A DNA stretch of 64,000 nt from Pseudomonadota bacterium (GCA_026388255.1 JAPLKC010000089.1:124001-188000); one strand, 5' to 3'; positions 44,195 through 53,116 are shown, counted from the first letter of the stretch. Notes: generated by a model from the letters alone, not told the origin. Numbers and translations are program-made.

Positions 44195-46012
44195 TTACCA
44201 GGTCTGTTTCCTGGCATCAGATGTATCAGACAAGAACGTCTTTAAGCTATTCGATTTGCTGATAAGGGACTCAAGGGCATTGTATCTGTTTCGCATCAGG
44301 TCAGCCTGTCGTTCAAATTGCTGATCCATTTCTGCGAGTCTGTCATCGAGGCTTGTTATCTCGTTCTGAATCGACTCTGTAATATCCTTCAGGGTCCCCG
44401 TATAAGGGTCTACATAGACATTCATCTTGTCATTCAGAGAGGTGCCGAAATTCTTGAGGAGGTTCACCACATCCGTCCTGTTGTTTAAGAGGGCTTTTTT
44501 GAGGGCATCGGTGTCCATGCTTATCGTGCCGTCGCTCGCAAAGGTTATGCCCGCAGAGGAAAGGTTTTTGTAAAGAGTATTGCTGCTTGTCTCGGCAAAC
44601 AGCGCATTGGTAATGTTGTCTTTGATCACGGAGAGATTTACATCGCCGAGCAGGGCCTTGGAATCGGTGGCGCTGTATGTATTCTGATTTTTTATGGCAG
44701 TAAGTATATCACTGATACCCCCGATATACGTGGTAAGTTTATCGATTAGCGTATCGTTGTCTGCTAAGATTTTGACCTGTATGGGCGTGGCAGTGGCGGT
44801 CGTACCCGCCAGGTTGAGAGTTACCCCTTCTATTGCACTTGTCACCGCATTTGAGTGGGATGTTATAGCAAAGCCGTCTACTTTCAGGGAGGCATCCTGG
44901 CCTACGGTAATTGTATTCTTTCTCGTCCCCTCAAGTATGCCGAGCGTCTCCAGTACATTGTTCTGATCGGTCAGGTCCGACAGGCCCACGTTCGTAAGCT
45001 TCAGCTTGTAGGTCGTCACATAGTCATTGTCAGTGACGCTCACCACAGATGCCACGGTCCCCGAAGGAGCATCCGCATTTATGGCAGCGGTGATTGAATT
45101 GAGCGTAGCGGTGGAAAGGTTGATCGTGTAGGTCTTTCCCTTTATCGTCACCGTGCCCGACTGGGGATTATTGAGGCCAAGGAGTGTGCTGATCGTTTTG
45201 TCAGGCGTGTCGGCCTCGTTTGTACTGTCCCTGTATGTGTCACTCAAAACGTCAGAACCGGAGGCATGGGCAAGCTGTTCCGTGCCTGTGTGGAGTGTGA
45301 GCTGTTCCAGCACAGTCGAAACGTCCCCATTTTTCAGTGACATGCCTGCTGCACCTTCTGCGTCCGACTGGAGGGTAAGCCGGTATTCGGTATCGGAAAC
45401 ACCGATGATTGCCGCTGTAACACCGGAGCCTACACTGTTTATCTTGGTCATCACCCCGGCGAGAGTGTCGGTGGCGAGTATGCTGACGGCCTTGTTGTTT
45501 ACCACGAGATCGCCTGCAACACCCAGGGCCGTATTTTTTGAGGTAAATACATCGGAGTTTATCTTTTCAGCCTTTGCAAGGGCAGAGACCTCCACAGAAT
45601 ATGTACCTGGACCTGCCGCAGTTCCTACAGTGACGTTCATCACATCAGCAGTCTTCACCTCCGAATTCGTACAGTAAAGAGAGGAATAAAAAAGCTTGTA
45701 GCCGTCATCGGAGTTGAACTTATCCTTATCGTTTATCAGCGTGGTCATAGCAGAAAGGGACGTATTAAATGACTGCCAGGCGGTAAGCTTGTTCTGATAG
45801 TCTGTTTTGCTCCTTGTATAAGGGGCCTCCATAGCAGTTTTCTTGGCGTCAATCGTCTTCTCGACAAGAGTCTCCCAGTCTATGCCGCTTATCACCCCGA
45901 CGCCGGAAAAGCCTTTGCCGGTGCTGGTAGCGCTCTTAGTGTTGCTGGTAGTACTCGTAGTGTTGCTGGTAGGGCTCGTAGTAGTGCTGCTTATGGTTGT
46001 GCTATCGGCCAT
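44195..46012 (-). CDS. fliD: Flagellar filament cap protein FliD
   Basis: The 605-residue protein has the FliD N-terminal motif GVISGIDWETLVEKTI after an unusual Ser/Thr-rich prefix, and the C-terminal coiled-coil segment ESIQNEITSLDDRLAEMDQQ. It caps the growing filament and folds incoming flagellin. The first 33 residues include three 7-residue units (TSPTSNT, TSTTSNT, KSATSTG), absent from typical FliD. The middle portion has flagellin-type repeat domains. GAGGG lies upstream of the ATG at a usual distance. Confidence 0.92.
   Translation of the reverse strand: MADSTTISSTTTSPTSNTTSTTSNTKSATSTGKGFSGVGVISGIDWETLVEKTIDAKKTAMEAPYTRSKTDYQNKLTAWQSFNTSLSAMTTLINDKDKFNSDDGYKLFYSSLYCTNSEVKTADVMNVTVGTAAGPGTYSVEVSALAKAEKINSDVFTSKNTALGVAGDLVVNNKAVSILATDTLAGVMTKINSVGSGVTAAIIGVSDTEYRLTLQSDAEGAAGMSLKNGDVSTVLEQLTLHTGTEQLAHASGSDVLSDTYRDSTNEADTPDKTISTLLGLNNPQSGTVTIKGKTYTINLSTATLNSITAAINADAPSGTVASVVSVTDNDYVTTYKLKLTNVGLSDLTDQNNVLETLGILEGTRKNTITVGQDASLKVDGFAITSHSNAVTSAIEGVTLNLAGTTATATPIQVKILADNDTLIDKLTTYIGGISDILTAIKNQNTYSATDSKALLGDVNLSVIKDNITNALFAETSSNTLYKNLSSAGITFASDGTISMDTDALKKALLNNRTDVVNLLKNFGTSLNDKMNVYVDPYTGTLKDITESIQNEITSLDDRLAEMDQQFERQADLMRNRYNALESLISKSNSLKTFLSDTSDARKQTW
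45917..45979. repeat. Three 21-bp tandem repeats in the 5' end of fliD
   Basis: The units encode residues 12-32 as three related 7-residue blocks, TSPTSNT, TSTTSNT and KSATSTG. The first two are nearly identical in DNA; the third has diverged. The unit length is three times seven bases. Confidence 0.75.
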
Positions 46013-46016
46013 ATGA

Positions 46017-46334
46017 TTACACCCTCTTATTCGTTGTCCATTCTATGATCTGCTGAAATCTTTTCATAAAAGTTATTGAGTCGGCCCACGGGATCTGCCG
46101 TACGACCTCCTGGCTCTGGCTGTCAACAACCGTTATAACGACCCTGTCAATATCAGAATCATAGTTCATCCTTACATTCTTGGCAGACAGTGCTTCCTGC
46201 TTCACCTTTTCCGCAATCTTTGCAACCTCTTCGTTTCTATGTGGCGCCCGGATGTCCTTCGTTGCCTGCTTGTCACTCGAGGAAGTGATTTGCGTCTTAA
46301 CGCCGGAAATATGTTTCGAAATATCTACATTCAT
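46017..46334 (-). CDS. flaG: FlaG family flagellar protein
   Basis: The 105-residue protein ends with the FlaG signature MNYDSDIDRVVITVVDSQSQ and VVRQIPWADSITFMKRF. The N-terminal half is variable. FlaG proteins affect filament length in several genera; the mechanism is unknown. It is four bases before fliD and downstream of the stem-loop that follows the flagellin gene. Confidence 0.85.
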   Translation of the reverse strand: MNVDISKHISGVKTQITSSSDKQATKDIRAPHRNEEVAKIAEKVKQEALSAKNVRMNYDSDIDRVVITVVDSQSQEVVRQIPWADSITFMKRFQQIIEWTTNKRV

Positions 46335-46354
46335 GGCATCACATACCTTTTTTG

Positions 46355-46382
46355 GCTGCCCCCCTTGCGGGAGGGGGGCAGC
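46355..46382 (-). terminator. Strong stem-loop between flagellin and flaG
   Basis: GCTGCCCCCCT (46355-46365) and AGGGGGGCAGC (46372-46382) make a perfect 11-pair stem with a six-base loop, 14 bases past the flagellin stop. No T run follows in the direction of transcription (A-rich instead), so it may stabilise the flagellin mRNA end or reduce read-through into flaG-fliD-fliS rather than stop it fully. Confidence 0.6.
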
Positions 46383-46395
46383 ATATCATCAGTCT

Positions 46396-47226
46396 TTATC
46401 CTTTCAACAGGGATAGTATCATCTGTGGCGCCTGGTTGGCCTGAGACAACATCGATATGCCTGACTGCTGCAGTATCTGGCCCTTGGTCATATCGGCCAT
46501 CTCTGCGGCAAAGTCGGCATCCGTGATGGTCGAGTTTGCAGATTTTGTGTTCTCATACATGGATGTCATGTTATCGACCTGGAACTGGATCTGGTTCATG
46601 GTGGCGCCGATGGTTGCCTTATTTGAATTGATCGACCCAATGGCAACGTCCACAGCCGTGATATATGCCTGGGCGCTGGCAACGTTGGCCAAGCTTATGC
46701 CAGTGCCGTTTAAGGCTGTGGAGCCAACGGATGCCGCACTAACATAGTTCTGGCTGAAGGTTACCTGCTCAGATGAGCTGTTTGTGTCGCCCAACTGGAA
46801 GGTAAAGACGAAATTGCCGAAGACATCCTGATCGCCGTACTTGGTGGAAGTATTGATGTTGTCGAGTGCCGTTTCGAGTTTGTTCGATTCTATTTCGAGC
46901 TTGTCCCTGTCTACGGTATTCGATGATGAAGCCTGGGTTGCGAGCTCTTTCAACCGCAAGAGGATGTTGCTCACTGTATTCATAGCACTTTCTGAAGTCT
47001 GCAGCATGCCGATATCCTGGTTGCCGTTATCAATGCCTTTTGCCAGGGATGCAGCTTTCACGTTCAGTTTAAAAGAGATTGCCGCGCCGGCAGCGTCATC
47101 TTTTGACGAAGCCACCTTGGTACCTGAAGAGAGTCTCTGGAGAGCCTTGTCTTGCGTAGCCTGATTTGCTGATAAGTATTTCTGTGTACTGATCGCAGCG
47201 GTGTTTGTTGCAACTCTAAAAGCCAT
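46396..47226 (-). CDS. fliC: Flagellin
   Basis: A 276-residue flagellin built only of the conserved D0/D1 domains: N-terminal ISTQKYLSANQATQDKALQRLSSG-type start with LSSGTKVASSKDDAAG, and C-terminal ADFAAEMADMTKGQILQQSG ending MILSLLKG. There is no D2/D3 insert; the short variable part near residues 125-200 is rich in Ser, Thr and Asn, where O-glycosylation would be expected. It is the only flagellin gene in the window, and is preceded by a sigma-28 promoter and a long leader with CsrA-like GGA sites. Its N-terminal methionine context is AAGGAGG-6-ATG. Confidence 0.95.
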   Translation of the reverse strand: MAFRVATNTAAISTQKYLSANQATQDKALQRLSSGTKVASSKDDAAGAAISFKLNVKAASLAKGIDNGNQDIGMLQTSESAMNTVSNILLRLKELATQASSSNTVDRDKLEIESNKLETALDNINTSTKYGDQDVFGNFVFTFQLGDTNSSSEQVTFSQNYVSAASVGSTALNGTGISLANVASAQAYITAVDVAIGSINSNKATIGATMNQIQFQVDNMTSMYENTKSANSTITDADFAAEMADMTKGQILQQSGISMLSQANQAPQMILSLLKG

Positions 47227-47329
47227 GATAAACCTCCTTGTTTTTTTGTTTTGGCATCATGCCATATTTTTTTGAGGGACTTGGATGAGGAACCTTTTCA
47301 CCTCCCTTTGTTGTTGTCTGTCCCTTATG
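47227..47329 (-). promoter_or_regulatory. Flagellin mRNA leader with possible CsrA sites
   Basis: The predicted leader of about 100 bases contains GGA in the ribosome site (47235-47237) and again at 47303-47305 and 47321-47323, plus the near-perfect palindrome TGGCATGATGCCA. CsrA binds GGA motifs, often one of them in the ribosome site, and represses flagellin in Bacillus until FliW releases it. csrA and fliW are about 2 kb away. Confidence 0.5.
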
Positions 47330-47335
47330 AATATA

Positions 47336-47362
47336 TTATCGGCGACAGATCTCAAATCTTAA
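47336..47362 (-). promoter_or_regulatory. Sigma-28 (FliA) promoter of the flagellin gene
   Basis: Minus strand: TTAAGATT (47355-47362), an 11-base spacer, then GCCGATAA (47336-47343), a perfect -10 for FliA. Transcription should begin near 47329. Confidence 0.85.
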
Positions 47363-47382
47363 GTAAAATTTTAAGAATTTAA

Positions 47383-49059
47383 TCAAGAGGGGGATTTAGC
47401 AGCAAATAAACCTATGCTCTGTTGCATATAAAGGGCAGCTTTCTTTTCATTTTTTTGAAGAAGCTCCTGGCCCAACCTGATGATATCCTCCAGGGACGGC
47501 TCCTTGTCCAGCGCCAAGGCCTGAAAAAGGTCCAGGGAGCATGCCAGCATCTTTTCCCAATCTTCTTTCAGGGCTGCAATATATATGTCAGCAGCCTTCA
47601 TCTCGATATCTTTCTGACCATTTAGCCTATCCAGCAACCCTGATGCCTCTTCGTATCGGCACGTATCTATGTAGATCGTGAGCAGCCGTTTTGAAAGTTC
47701 ACTGTCGCTGTCAAAAACAGGCCTCCATTCTGACGCCAGGGCTGTGGCCTTATCGAGGAGGCGAAGCTCTTCATAACAGAGCATGAGGGCCGACAGACAG
47801 TTTCTCGTCTTTTGACCCAACATTAAGGCTGTCTCAAGCTCGGAGGCGGCATCGGCCATATGCCCCCGGTAAATATGATACATCCCTTTCTTGTAGTGAT
47901 ACTTCCCGGTTCCAGGCGCCATTTTGGAGAGTACAGTGGTCAGACTCTCCGGGTCCCTCAGTATCATGAACGTATCGGATATTGAATCGAGCAGATGCGG
48001 ATCGGTTCCACATTCTTTGAGCGCCTTTGTGGCATACTCTATTGCATCGAGTCGCTGCCCTTCCTTGGCACAGCAGAATCCTGCATGAGCGTGGAGCTCT
48101 GCGAGCATCTGGGGCTTGTTTACAGGGAAGATACCCATTTCAATGTCGGCCCTCTCGGCAGCCGCCAACTCTTTCAGGGCGTCAGGATAATTTCCTTCGC
48201 GCATGAGGACATTGCCCAGAAAATAATAGCTAAAAAAGTCTGCGCCGAAGTTGTTTTTCAAATCCGCTATATAGGTTTTTGCGTCCCCGTAACTGCATTG
48301 GGCAGCCAGCACATTGATCAGATCCAGATAAGACATCCGCCAGTATTCAGTAGTTCTGAAGAACCTGTCCTTTTTTGCATCCTCAATAATCTCTTTGTAG
48401 AGCGTCTCAGACTCTTTGACCCTGTGGAGTCCCATATTGGTCCTGGCCCGAAAAAACCTTACGATAATATCCCCTTTCTTTTCAGCCTGTTCCGCCTCCA
48501 GTATTTTGAGGTTTCTCTCAAGCTTCTGTACAATATTATCCGGGCTGTTATAACCATGATGCACTATTCGGAGTTGGGTGGTGAGGGTCGGTATGCCGGA
48601 TCTTCTCAAAGAATAGTTGGGCTGCTCATGCACCCTCCCTTCGAACAAGATATCCTTTCTCCTGGGGAACAGACGTACCTGATAATACTCATCCTTGCGG
48701 TTTTCAAAAAGCAGTTGCACCAGAAAATGGAAAGCCTTTCCGCGATGCATTTTCAGGACTTCTCTCAGTTCACCCGGATGATTCGATTGAAATTCATCAT
48801 CGCCGTCAAGCCACATAATATAATCCTTAGTGGCGTGCCTGAGGGATTCGTTCCTCGCTGCGGAAAAATCATCACACCAGTCGAAGTGAAATACCTTTGC
48901 CCCAAACCTCCTGGCTATCTCCACGGTTCTATCTTTTGATCCCGTATCAACAACAATCAACTCATCAGCAACACCCCTTACGGAGGCAAGCGCCACAGGG
49001 AGATTCTCCTCCTCATTTTTTACTATCATACAGACAGAGAGGGTGGGATATTTTGACAT
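47383..49059 (-). CDS. GT2 glycosyltransferase with TPR repeats, beside flagellin
   Basis: Residues 1-230 are a GT2 domain: TLSVCMIVKNEEENLP, IVVDTGSKDRT, and the metal site MWLDGDDEF. The remaining 320 residues are TPR-type helical pairs (SETLYKEIIEDAKKD and later EASGLLDRLNG). This GT2-TPR design is known from flagellar and other protein O-glycosyltransferases, where the TPR part can hold the target. It is the last gene of the flg-csrA-fliW transcript, just before the flagellin promoter. It is a good candidate for the enzyme that puts the first sugar on flagellin, with the island making or extending it. Confidence 0.8.
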   Translation of the reverse strand: MSKYPTLSVCMIVKNEEENLPVALASVRGVADELIVVDTGSKDRTVEIARRFGAKVFHFDWCDDFSAARNESLRHATKDYIMWLDGDDEFQSNHPGELREVLKMHRGKAFHFLVQLLFENRKDEYYQVRLFPRRKDILFEGRVHEQPNYSLRRSGIPTLTTQLRIVHHGYNSPDNIVQKLERNLKILEAEQAEKKGDIIVRFFRARTNMGLHRVKESETLYKEIIEDAKKDRFFRTTEYWRMSYLDLINVLAAQCSYGDAKTYIADLKNNFGADFFSYYFLGNVLMREGNYPDALKELAAAERADIEMGIFPVNKPQMLAELHAHAGFCCAKEGQRLDAIEYATKALKECGTDPHLLDSISDTFMILRDPESLTTVLSKMAPGTGKYHYKKGMYHIYRGHMADAASELETALMLGQKTRNCLSALMLCYEELRLLDKATALASEWRPVFDSDSELSKRLLTIYIDTCRYEEASGLLDRLNGQKDIEMKAADIYIAALKEDWEKMLACSLDLFQALALDKEPSLEDIIRLGQELLQKNEKKAALYMQQSIGLFAAKSPS

Positions 49060-49066
49060 GTGCTAT

Positions 49067-49459
49067 CTATCTTTTTTTTGCAACGATGGGAACGGACACC
49101 GCGTAGGATTCATCCTGAAGGATAATCTGCGTAAAAAAACCGCTCTTCGTGTTGACAATAAGGGGTGACCTCAGATTTACATACAGGATGTGATTATCTG
49201 GCCTTACAATACAAAGGACCGCTACATTTTCTATTGCATTTCCGTCCACTTCAAGGGTTTTTAAAACGTTTTCTTCCAGTTCAAAGCTATAATCTTCAAG
49301 TATATGATAAGGGCTTACCACTACAAATGAGAGTGAAGCCTCCAAACATGACAGCAGACGAAAGGGGGATATCTCCCCGAATACGCTTTCCATCGTATAC
49401 TCTTCATGCTCCTCAAATCCGATAATCTTCCCTTTAAGCCGGGTCTCACTCATTTTCAT
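49067..49459 (-). CDS. fliW: Flagellar assembly factor FliW
   Basis: A 130-residue protein with the FliW signature [15 protein letters not shown] and [20 protein letters not shown] (residues 95-114). FliW binds either flagellin or CsrA; free flagellin sequesters FliW and thereby lets CsrA repress. Its gene overlaps csrA by 14 bases, so the two are made in a fixed ratio. Confidence 0.9.
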   Translation of the reverse strand: MKMSETRLKGKIIGFEEHEEYTMESVFGEISPFRLLSCLEASLSFVVVSPYHILEDYSFELEENVLKTLEVDGNAIENVAVLCIVRPDNHILYVNLRSPLIVNTKSGFFTQIILQDESYAVSVPIVAKKR

Positions 49460-49682
49460 CCTCTATAAGTTTCCTTATGGTTTCGAGGTTATCGAAAGCC
49501 GACAGCCTGTTGGCATTTTTGATCTCACGGACAAGCTCTTCTCTGACTATTGGATATCCCCTGGGCGCATCTATGCCAAGCCTGACTTTTCCCTTATCGA
49601 TCTCAACAACAACTATTCTGATATCACCGCCATCGCCTTTGATTACTATACTTTCATTCTTCTTTCTTGAAAGAACAAGCAT
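49446..49682 (-). CDS. csrA: Carbon storage regulator CsrA
   Basis: A 78-residue protein with the standard N-terminus [16 protein letters not shown] and the basic RLGIDAP segment. The family binds GGA-containing RNA as a dimer and usually blocks translation. The sequence length is slightly above the usual 60-70 because of an acidic C-terminal tail. Gene position, between flgL and fliW, is the usual one in many flagellated bacteria outside the Gammaproteobacteria. Confidence 0.95.
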   Translation of the reverse strand: MLVLSRKKNESIVIKGDGGDIRIVVVEIDKGKVRLGIDAPRGYPIVREELVREIKNANRLSAFDNLETIRKLIEDENE

Positions 49683-49693
49683 TCAACCTCTTA

Positions 49694-50587
49694 TTACATG
49701 TAATTTAAAATACTCAACTTCATTATTGTTGACAAACTGGAGGTTGCCGCCTGATAAGCGTTGGAGAGCGTATTAAATTCAACCACCAACTGGATCATGT
49801 CAGCATCTACCATATCGGACATTGTAGTCGTCAACAGGTCTCCCTTTGTTGAGTTTTGCGTTGTCAGCGTCGTTATCGTGCTGGAGTAAGTCCCGATGTA
49901 GGCCACATTGTTCGCAGTCAAATCCAGCGCTTTGTTGATACTACCCATGGCGGTCCTTATTGCGTCTCCATCGTTATTTTCAAGCGCGTCCTTCAGCTCC
50001 TTTAACGCGCCAAAAACACTCACGGTATTTCCGTCATAAAAAGCGCTCTTCCCTGACATGCCCAGCTTCTCTTTTGTGCTTCCATCAACATAAACCTCCG
50101 GAACATTATCGGACCCATGGAAGGCGACGGAATAGTCTGTCTCATCCAGCACAAAGGCGGCCGTATCAGATCTCTTTCCCCCGAATGCATAGGTATTTCC
50201 CACCTTTGTATTACCCAGGGTTACAAGATTCTCTATGATGCCTTCTATCTGTACGGCTGCAGTCTTTCTGCTGGTTGCATCCATCTGGTCCGAACTCTGA
50301 GTTACGGCCAACTGTTTTGCCGTGCTCAAAAGATCTTTCATACTGCCGAATACCGTTTCGTAGGTCCCTGCAAAAGTACTGAGCCGGTCAAGGTTCCTTT
50401 TATACTGGGTATTCATGTTCTTTTCCGAGGTCATCTGGACATTCCGCCCATATATGACCGGATCGTCGGAAGGGTGCAGTATCTTCTTTGATGAAGATAT
50501 CTGTTCCTGAAGAACGGTAATCTTCTCGTTCAGGCTGATGAGTTGATTTTTGGAAACATCCGATCTGAGTTTGTTTGTCACTCTCAT
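49694..50587 (-). CDS. flgL: Hook-filament junction protein FlgL
   Basis: The 297-residue protein resembles flagellin at both ends: MRVTNKLRSDVSKNQLISLN at the start and the closing DADMIQLVVEFNTLSNAYQAA. It forms the second of two junction rings between hook and filament with FlgK. The start ATG lies one base after the flgK stop. Confidence 0.92.
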   Translation of the reverse strand: MRVTNKLRSDVSKNQLISLNEKITVLQEQISSSKKILHPSDDPVIYGRNVQMTSEKNMNTQYKRNLDRLSTFAGTYETVFGSMKDLLSTAKQLAVTQSSDQMDATSRKTAAVQIEGIIENLVTLGNTKVGNTYAFGGKRSDTAAFVLDETDYSVAFHGSDNVPEVYVDGSTKEKLGMSGKSAFYDGNTVSVFGALKELKDALENNDGDAIRTAMGSINKALDLTANNVAYIGTYSSTITTLTTQNSTKGDLLTTTMSDMVDADMIQLVVEFNTLSNAYQAATSSLSTIMKLSILNYM

Positions 50588-50588
50588 A

Positions 50589-51998
50589 TTATCTTGATAC
50601 CATCCCTATTAGGGCCTGAAAAAGCTGATCAGCAACATTGTAAAGTTTGGCAGCGGCTTGATAGGCGTGCTGAAATTTCAGCAGGTTCATCATCTCCTCG
50701 TCTACCGAAACTCCAGAAATGCTCTCTCTCTGACTCACCAAGGCATCCATAGTGCTTTGCTGGTACTCTGAAAGCGCTTTTGCATTCTTCGCAAGTTCAC
50801 CGATCTTGTTCTCCATGGCGGACACATAGTCGGAAAAGGTCGAACTGCTTCCGTTGATTGTCACCTTTTTGTCAACCAGAGCGGCGATGCTCAAAACTAT
50901 ATCATTATCCGTAGAATTAAGGGTTGAAGAGGCGGCAGCAATATTTTTCACATCATCCTTTATCTGATCGTTCACATCTATGTTCTTTGCATAGTTTCCC
51001 GTAATATCCGAAAAGAAGGAAATACCGGTGGTGCCGTTCAAGTTATAGCCGGTCTCATGAATCGTATTTGTTTCCGTTATTATTGACTTGGCCAGTTCGT
51101 CTACATCGTTCAAAAAACCATTCCCTATATGCTTATCCCGCATATCCACCAATGCCTTCAATTTTCCGCTTTTAATTCTATCGGTTATATCGGTAAGGTT
51201 TCCCGACTGGTCTTCCCAGGCTATCCTGTTAAAACCTGTAGCCTCATCGTCAATTGTTTTCAAATTCCAGTATTTATTTCCATCAACGAGGGTATTGCCA
51301 CCGTTACCTGTTGATACGGTCAACCTTCCGTATTTATCCTCAATGGATGTGACATCTATCTCGCCGGAGAGTTCTTTGAACAGTTCTGCTCTTTTGTCGA
51401 GCAGATCCGGTGCACCGTCAGTGCTGTTGCTCGAGCTCTCGAATATCTGCTGGTTCAAATCTGCGATGGAAGACAGCATTCCGTTAATATGATTGATTTC
51501 GCTGCCTATTGTGCTGTCCAATTCCATCTGCAAACCCTTCAAATCGCCATATAGGTTCCGTATACCACGCGAAAGATTCTCCCCTGCCGCAGCAACAGTT
51601 GTTCTTGCGGAAACGCTTGTAGGGTCCGTAGATAACTCCTGCCATCCGTTAAAAAAATCATCTATGTTTGAGGAAAGATTTGAACTACTCTCCTCGAGGA
51701 GTGCCTCGATCCTCCCAAAATAACCCTGAAGGGTCTTTTGCCCTTCCAGGTCGCTGTTTTTGCTTGCGATTGCCTTCTCTAAATACTTATTGTAATGCTG
51801 AATGACACCATTCGCGCTTACACCGCTGCCGAGCGCGCCATTCTCCGTCAGTATGGATCGGGCTTCCCCTAAAATCACCTCTTGTCTTGTATACCCATCG
51901 GTATCTACGTTTGCTATATTGTTCGACGTGACCTGAAGCGATGTCTGCGTCGCTATCATAGCGGTTTTGGCAATATTGAGTATGGAGGATATGCTCAT
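50589..51998 (-). CDS. flgK: Hook-associated protein FlgK
   Basis: The 469-residue protein has the rod/hook N-terminal signature TSNNIANVDTDGYTRQEV (residues 25-42) and the C-terminal VDEEMMNLLKFQHAYQAA. It is the first junction protein after the hook. The middle region is shorter than in enteric FlgK (about 550 residues). The ATG follows directly after the flgN stop. Confidence 0.93.
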   Translation of the reverse strand: MSISSILNIAKTAMIATQTSLQVTSNNIANVDTDGYTRQEVILGEARSILTENGALGSGVSANGVIQHYNKYLEKAIASKNSDLEGQKTLQGYFGRIEALLEESSSNLSSNIDDFFNGWQELSTDPTSVSARTTVAAAGENLSRGIRNLYGDLKGLQMELDSTIGSEINHINGMLSSIADLNQQIFESSSNSTDGAPDLLDKRAELFKELSGEIDVTSIEDKYGRLTVSTGNGGNTLVDGNKYWNLKTIDDEATGFNRIAWEDQSGNLTDITDRIKSGKLKALVDMRDKHIGNGFLNDVDELAKSIITETNTIHETGYNLNGTTGISFFSDITGNYAKNIDVNDQIKDDVKNIAAASSTLNSTDNDIVLSIAALVDKKVTINGSSSTFSDYVSAMENKIGELAKNAKALSEYQQSTMDALVSQRESISGVSVDEEMMNLLKFQHAYQAAAKLYNVADQLFQALIGMVSR

Positions 51999-52430
51999 CT
52001 ATATTTCCCTCGAAGGAAAGAAAGATATTATCTGCTGTTTTCTTCCGTAAGTTGCTTTATTTATAAAACCCACAACGTTCTCAATAGATGACCTCACATG
52101 ATCCATCGAAAACGACAATAGTTTCATATTTTTTCCCAGAGCAACATTGATTTCTTTCATTGTCTGCCTTATATCGCTTGACAGGGACGTCCATCTTTCA
52201 CTATTGAATATCGAGTCCTGATCGGTGATCTCCTTCAGCATTTTTTCTTTCTCATTTTCGAGGTATTCAATCTTTTTCAACAGTTCTTCTTTTCTGTTAT
52301 TTTCTCTGATAATCCCTTCAAGAGAAAAGGAAATTATAGCGTCTCTTTCCTCCCTGAGAACCTTTAAAAAGTCCTTTAGTATAATCAATTCTTTATGAGT
52401 TATCTCAAATACTATCTGGTGGCTGTCCAT
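51999..52430 (-). CDS. flgN: FlgN-type export chaperone
   Basis: A 143-residue protein of mostly charged helices (KELIILKDFLKVLREERDAI, LLKKIEYLENEKEKMLKEI) in the standard flgN position between flgM and flgK. FlgN carries FlgK and FlgL to the export gate. Sequence motifs are weak in this family, so the name rests mainly on position and helical pattern. Confidence 0.75.
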   Translation of the reverse strand: MDSHQIVFEITHKELIILKDFLKVLREERDAIISFSLEGIIRENNRKEELLKKIEYLENEKEKMLKEITDQDSIFNSERWTSLSSDIRQTMKEINVALGKNMKLLSFSMDHVRSSIENVVGFINKATYGRKQQIISFFPSREI

Positions 52431-52432
52431 AA

Positions 52433-52738
52433 TTAAAAAATCTCATCCAAAAGGTGGCTTTTGAGCATACTTCTTGCCACAAGCTCGCCCTTTACATTAT
52501 ATGTCTCCGCTTTAATAGCCTCTCTGATCTGATCTACCTTCTCCTGCCTGATAACAGGCAATGCCATAACCTTTTCCTTAATCGTCTCAATCTCCTGCTT
52601 TCTGCTCGACAACTCAACTTTGTCGGACATATCACTGTTACCATTTCCGGTAGTTGTGTTTTCTTTCAAGGGCCTGTTGTTAGGAGCTTTGATAAGATTA
52701 TCAAGTAAACTGACGTTCTTATCGTTCAATATTTTCAT
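52433..52738 (-). CDS. flgM: Anti-sigma-28 factor FlgM
   Basis: The 101-residue protein has a disordered N-terminal half and the FlgM C-terminus: DKVELSSRKQEIETIKEK and VDQIREAIKAETYNVKGELVARSMLKS-type helices. It holds FliA (sigma-28) inactive until it is exported through the finished hook. It sits 14 bases after flgJ, so it is under sigma-54 control here, while its target promoters are those at 19849, 47336, 58489 and 58549. Confidence 0.9.
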   Translation of the reverse strand: MKILNDKNVSLLDNLIKAPNNRPLKENTTTGNGNSDMSDKVELSSRKQEIETIKEKVMALPVIRQEKVDQIREAIKAETYNVKGELVARSMLKSHLLDEIF

Positions 52739-52753
52739 AAAATACCTCCTTTT

Positions 52754-53104
52754 TTACTTAACAACATTATCGCCCTTTTCTTTTAAAACTTTAATATTTC
52801 TGTCTTCTGCATATTTAATAAGCATATCTTTAATTCCCAATCCCTTTTTGGAAAGATAATCTCCCATTTTTTCATACATAATAGACATATAAGTCTGCTC
52901 CATATAGCTTTTTTTGGAGCTTTGCGTTGTTTTTCCGAGCTCTTTCATCATGGTAAAAATCAAAAATGATTCAAAATCCTGTGCCACTTTCTCAATATTT
53001 AGCTCCTTATTCTGGGACTCACGGTTGATAACCCGTGAACCATATCCTGTAAATGAAGAACTTTGCACAGCAGTCGGTAAATTCATTTTTATCCCATCAC
53101 TCAT
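52754..53104 (-). CDS. flgJ: Rod-binding FlgJ N-terminal domain protein
   Basis: A 116-residue protein containing only the rod-capping part of FlgJ (EKVAQDFESFLIFTMMKELG, then YMEQTYMSIMYEKMGDYLSKKGLGI). The C-terminal muramidase domain found in enterics is missing, as in many other phyla. It would chaperone rod assembly but cannot cut peptidoglycan, so a separate transglycosylase is needed. It is separated from flgI by a gap filled with heptanucleotide repeats. Confidence 0.88.
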   Translation of the reverse strand: MSDGIKMNLPTAVQSSSFTGYGSRVINRESQNKELNIEKVAQDFESFLIFTMMKELGKTTQSSKKSYMEQTYMSIMYEKMGDYLSKKGLGIKDMLIKYAEDRNIKVLKEKGDNVVK

Positions 53105-53116
53105 AAATTTAACCCC

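Noticed and set aside
45153-45677. 174-residue plus-strand frame opposite fliD
   Set aside because: Low-complexity Ser/Val-rich translation, shadow of the FliD frame.
47995-48939. 314-residue plus-strand frame opposite the TPR glycosyltransferase
   Set aside because: The minus strand carries a full GT2-TPR protein with motifs; the plus frame has no domain features and comes from codon bias on the other strand.
34000-51000. Higher GC as evidence that the island was acquired by transfer
   Set aside because: A line at 37261 has 33 of 60 G or C against 18 of 60 at 59041, but fliD and flagellin genes in the same stretch also look GC-rich, so composition does not separate the island from native genes.
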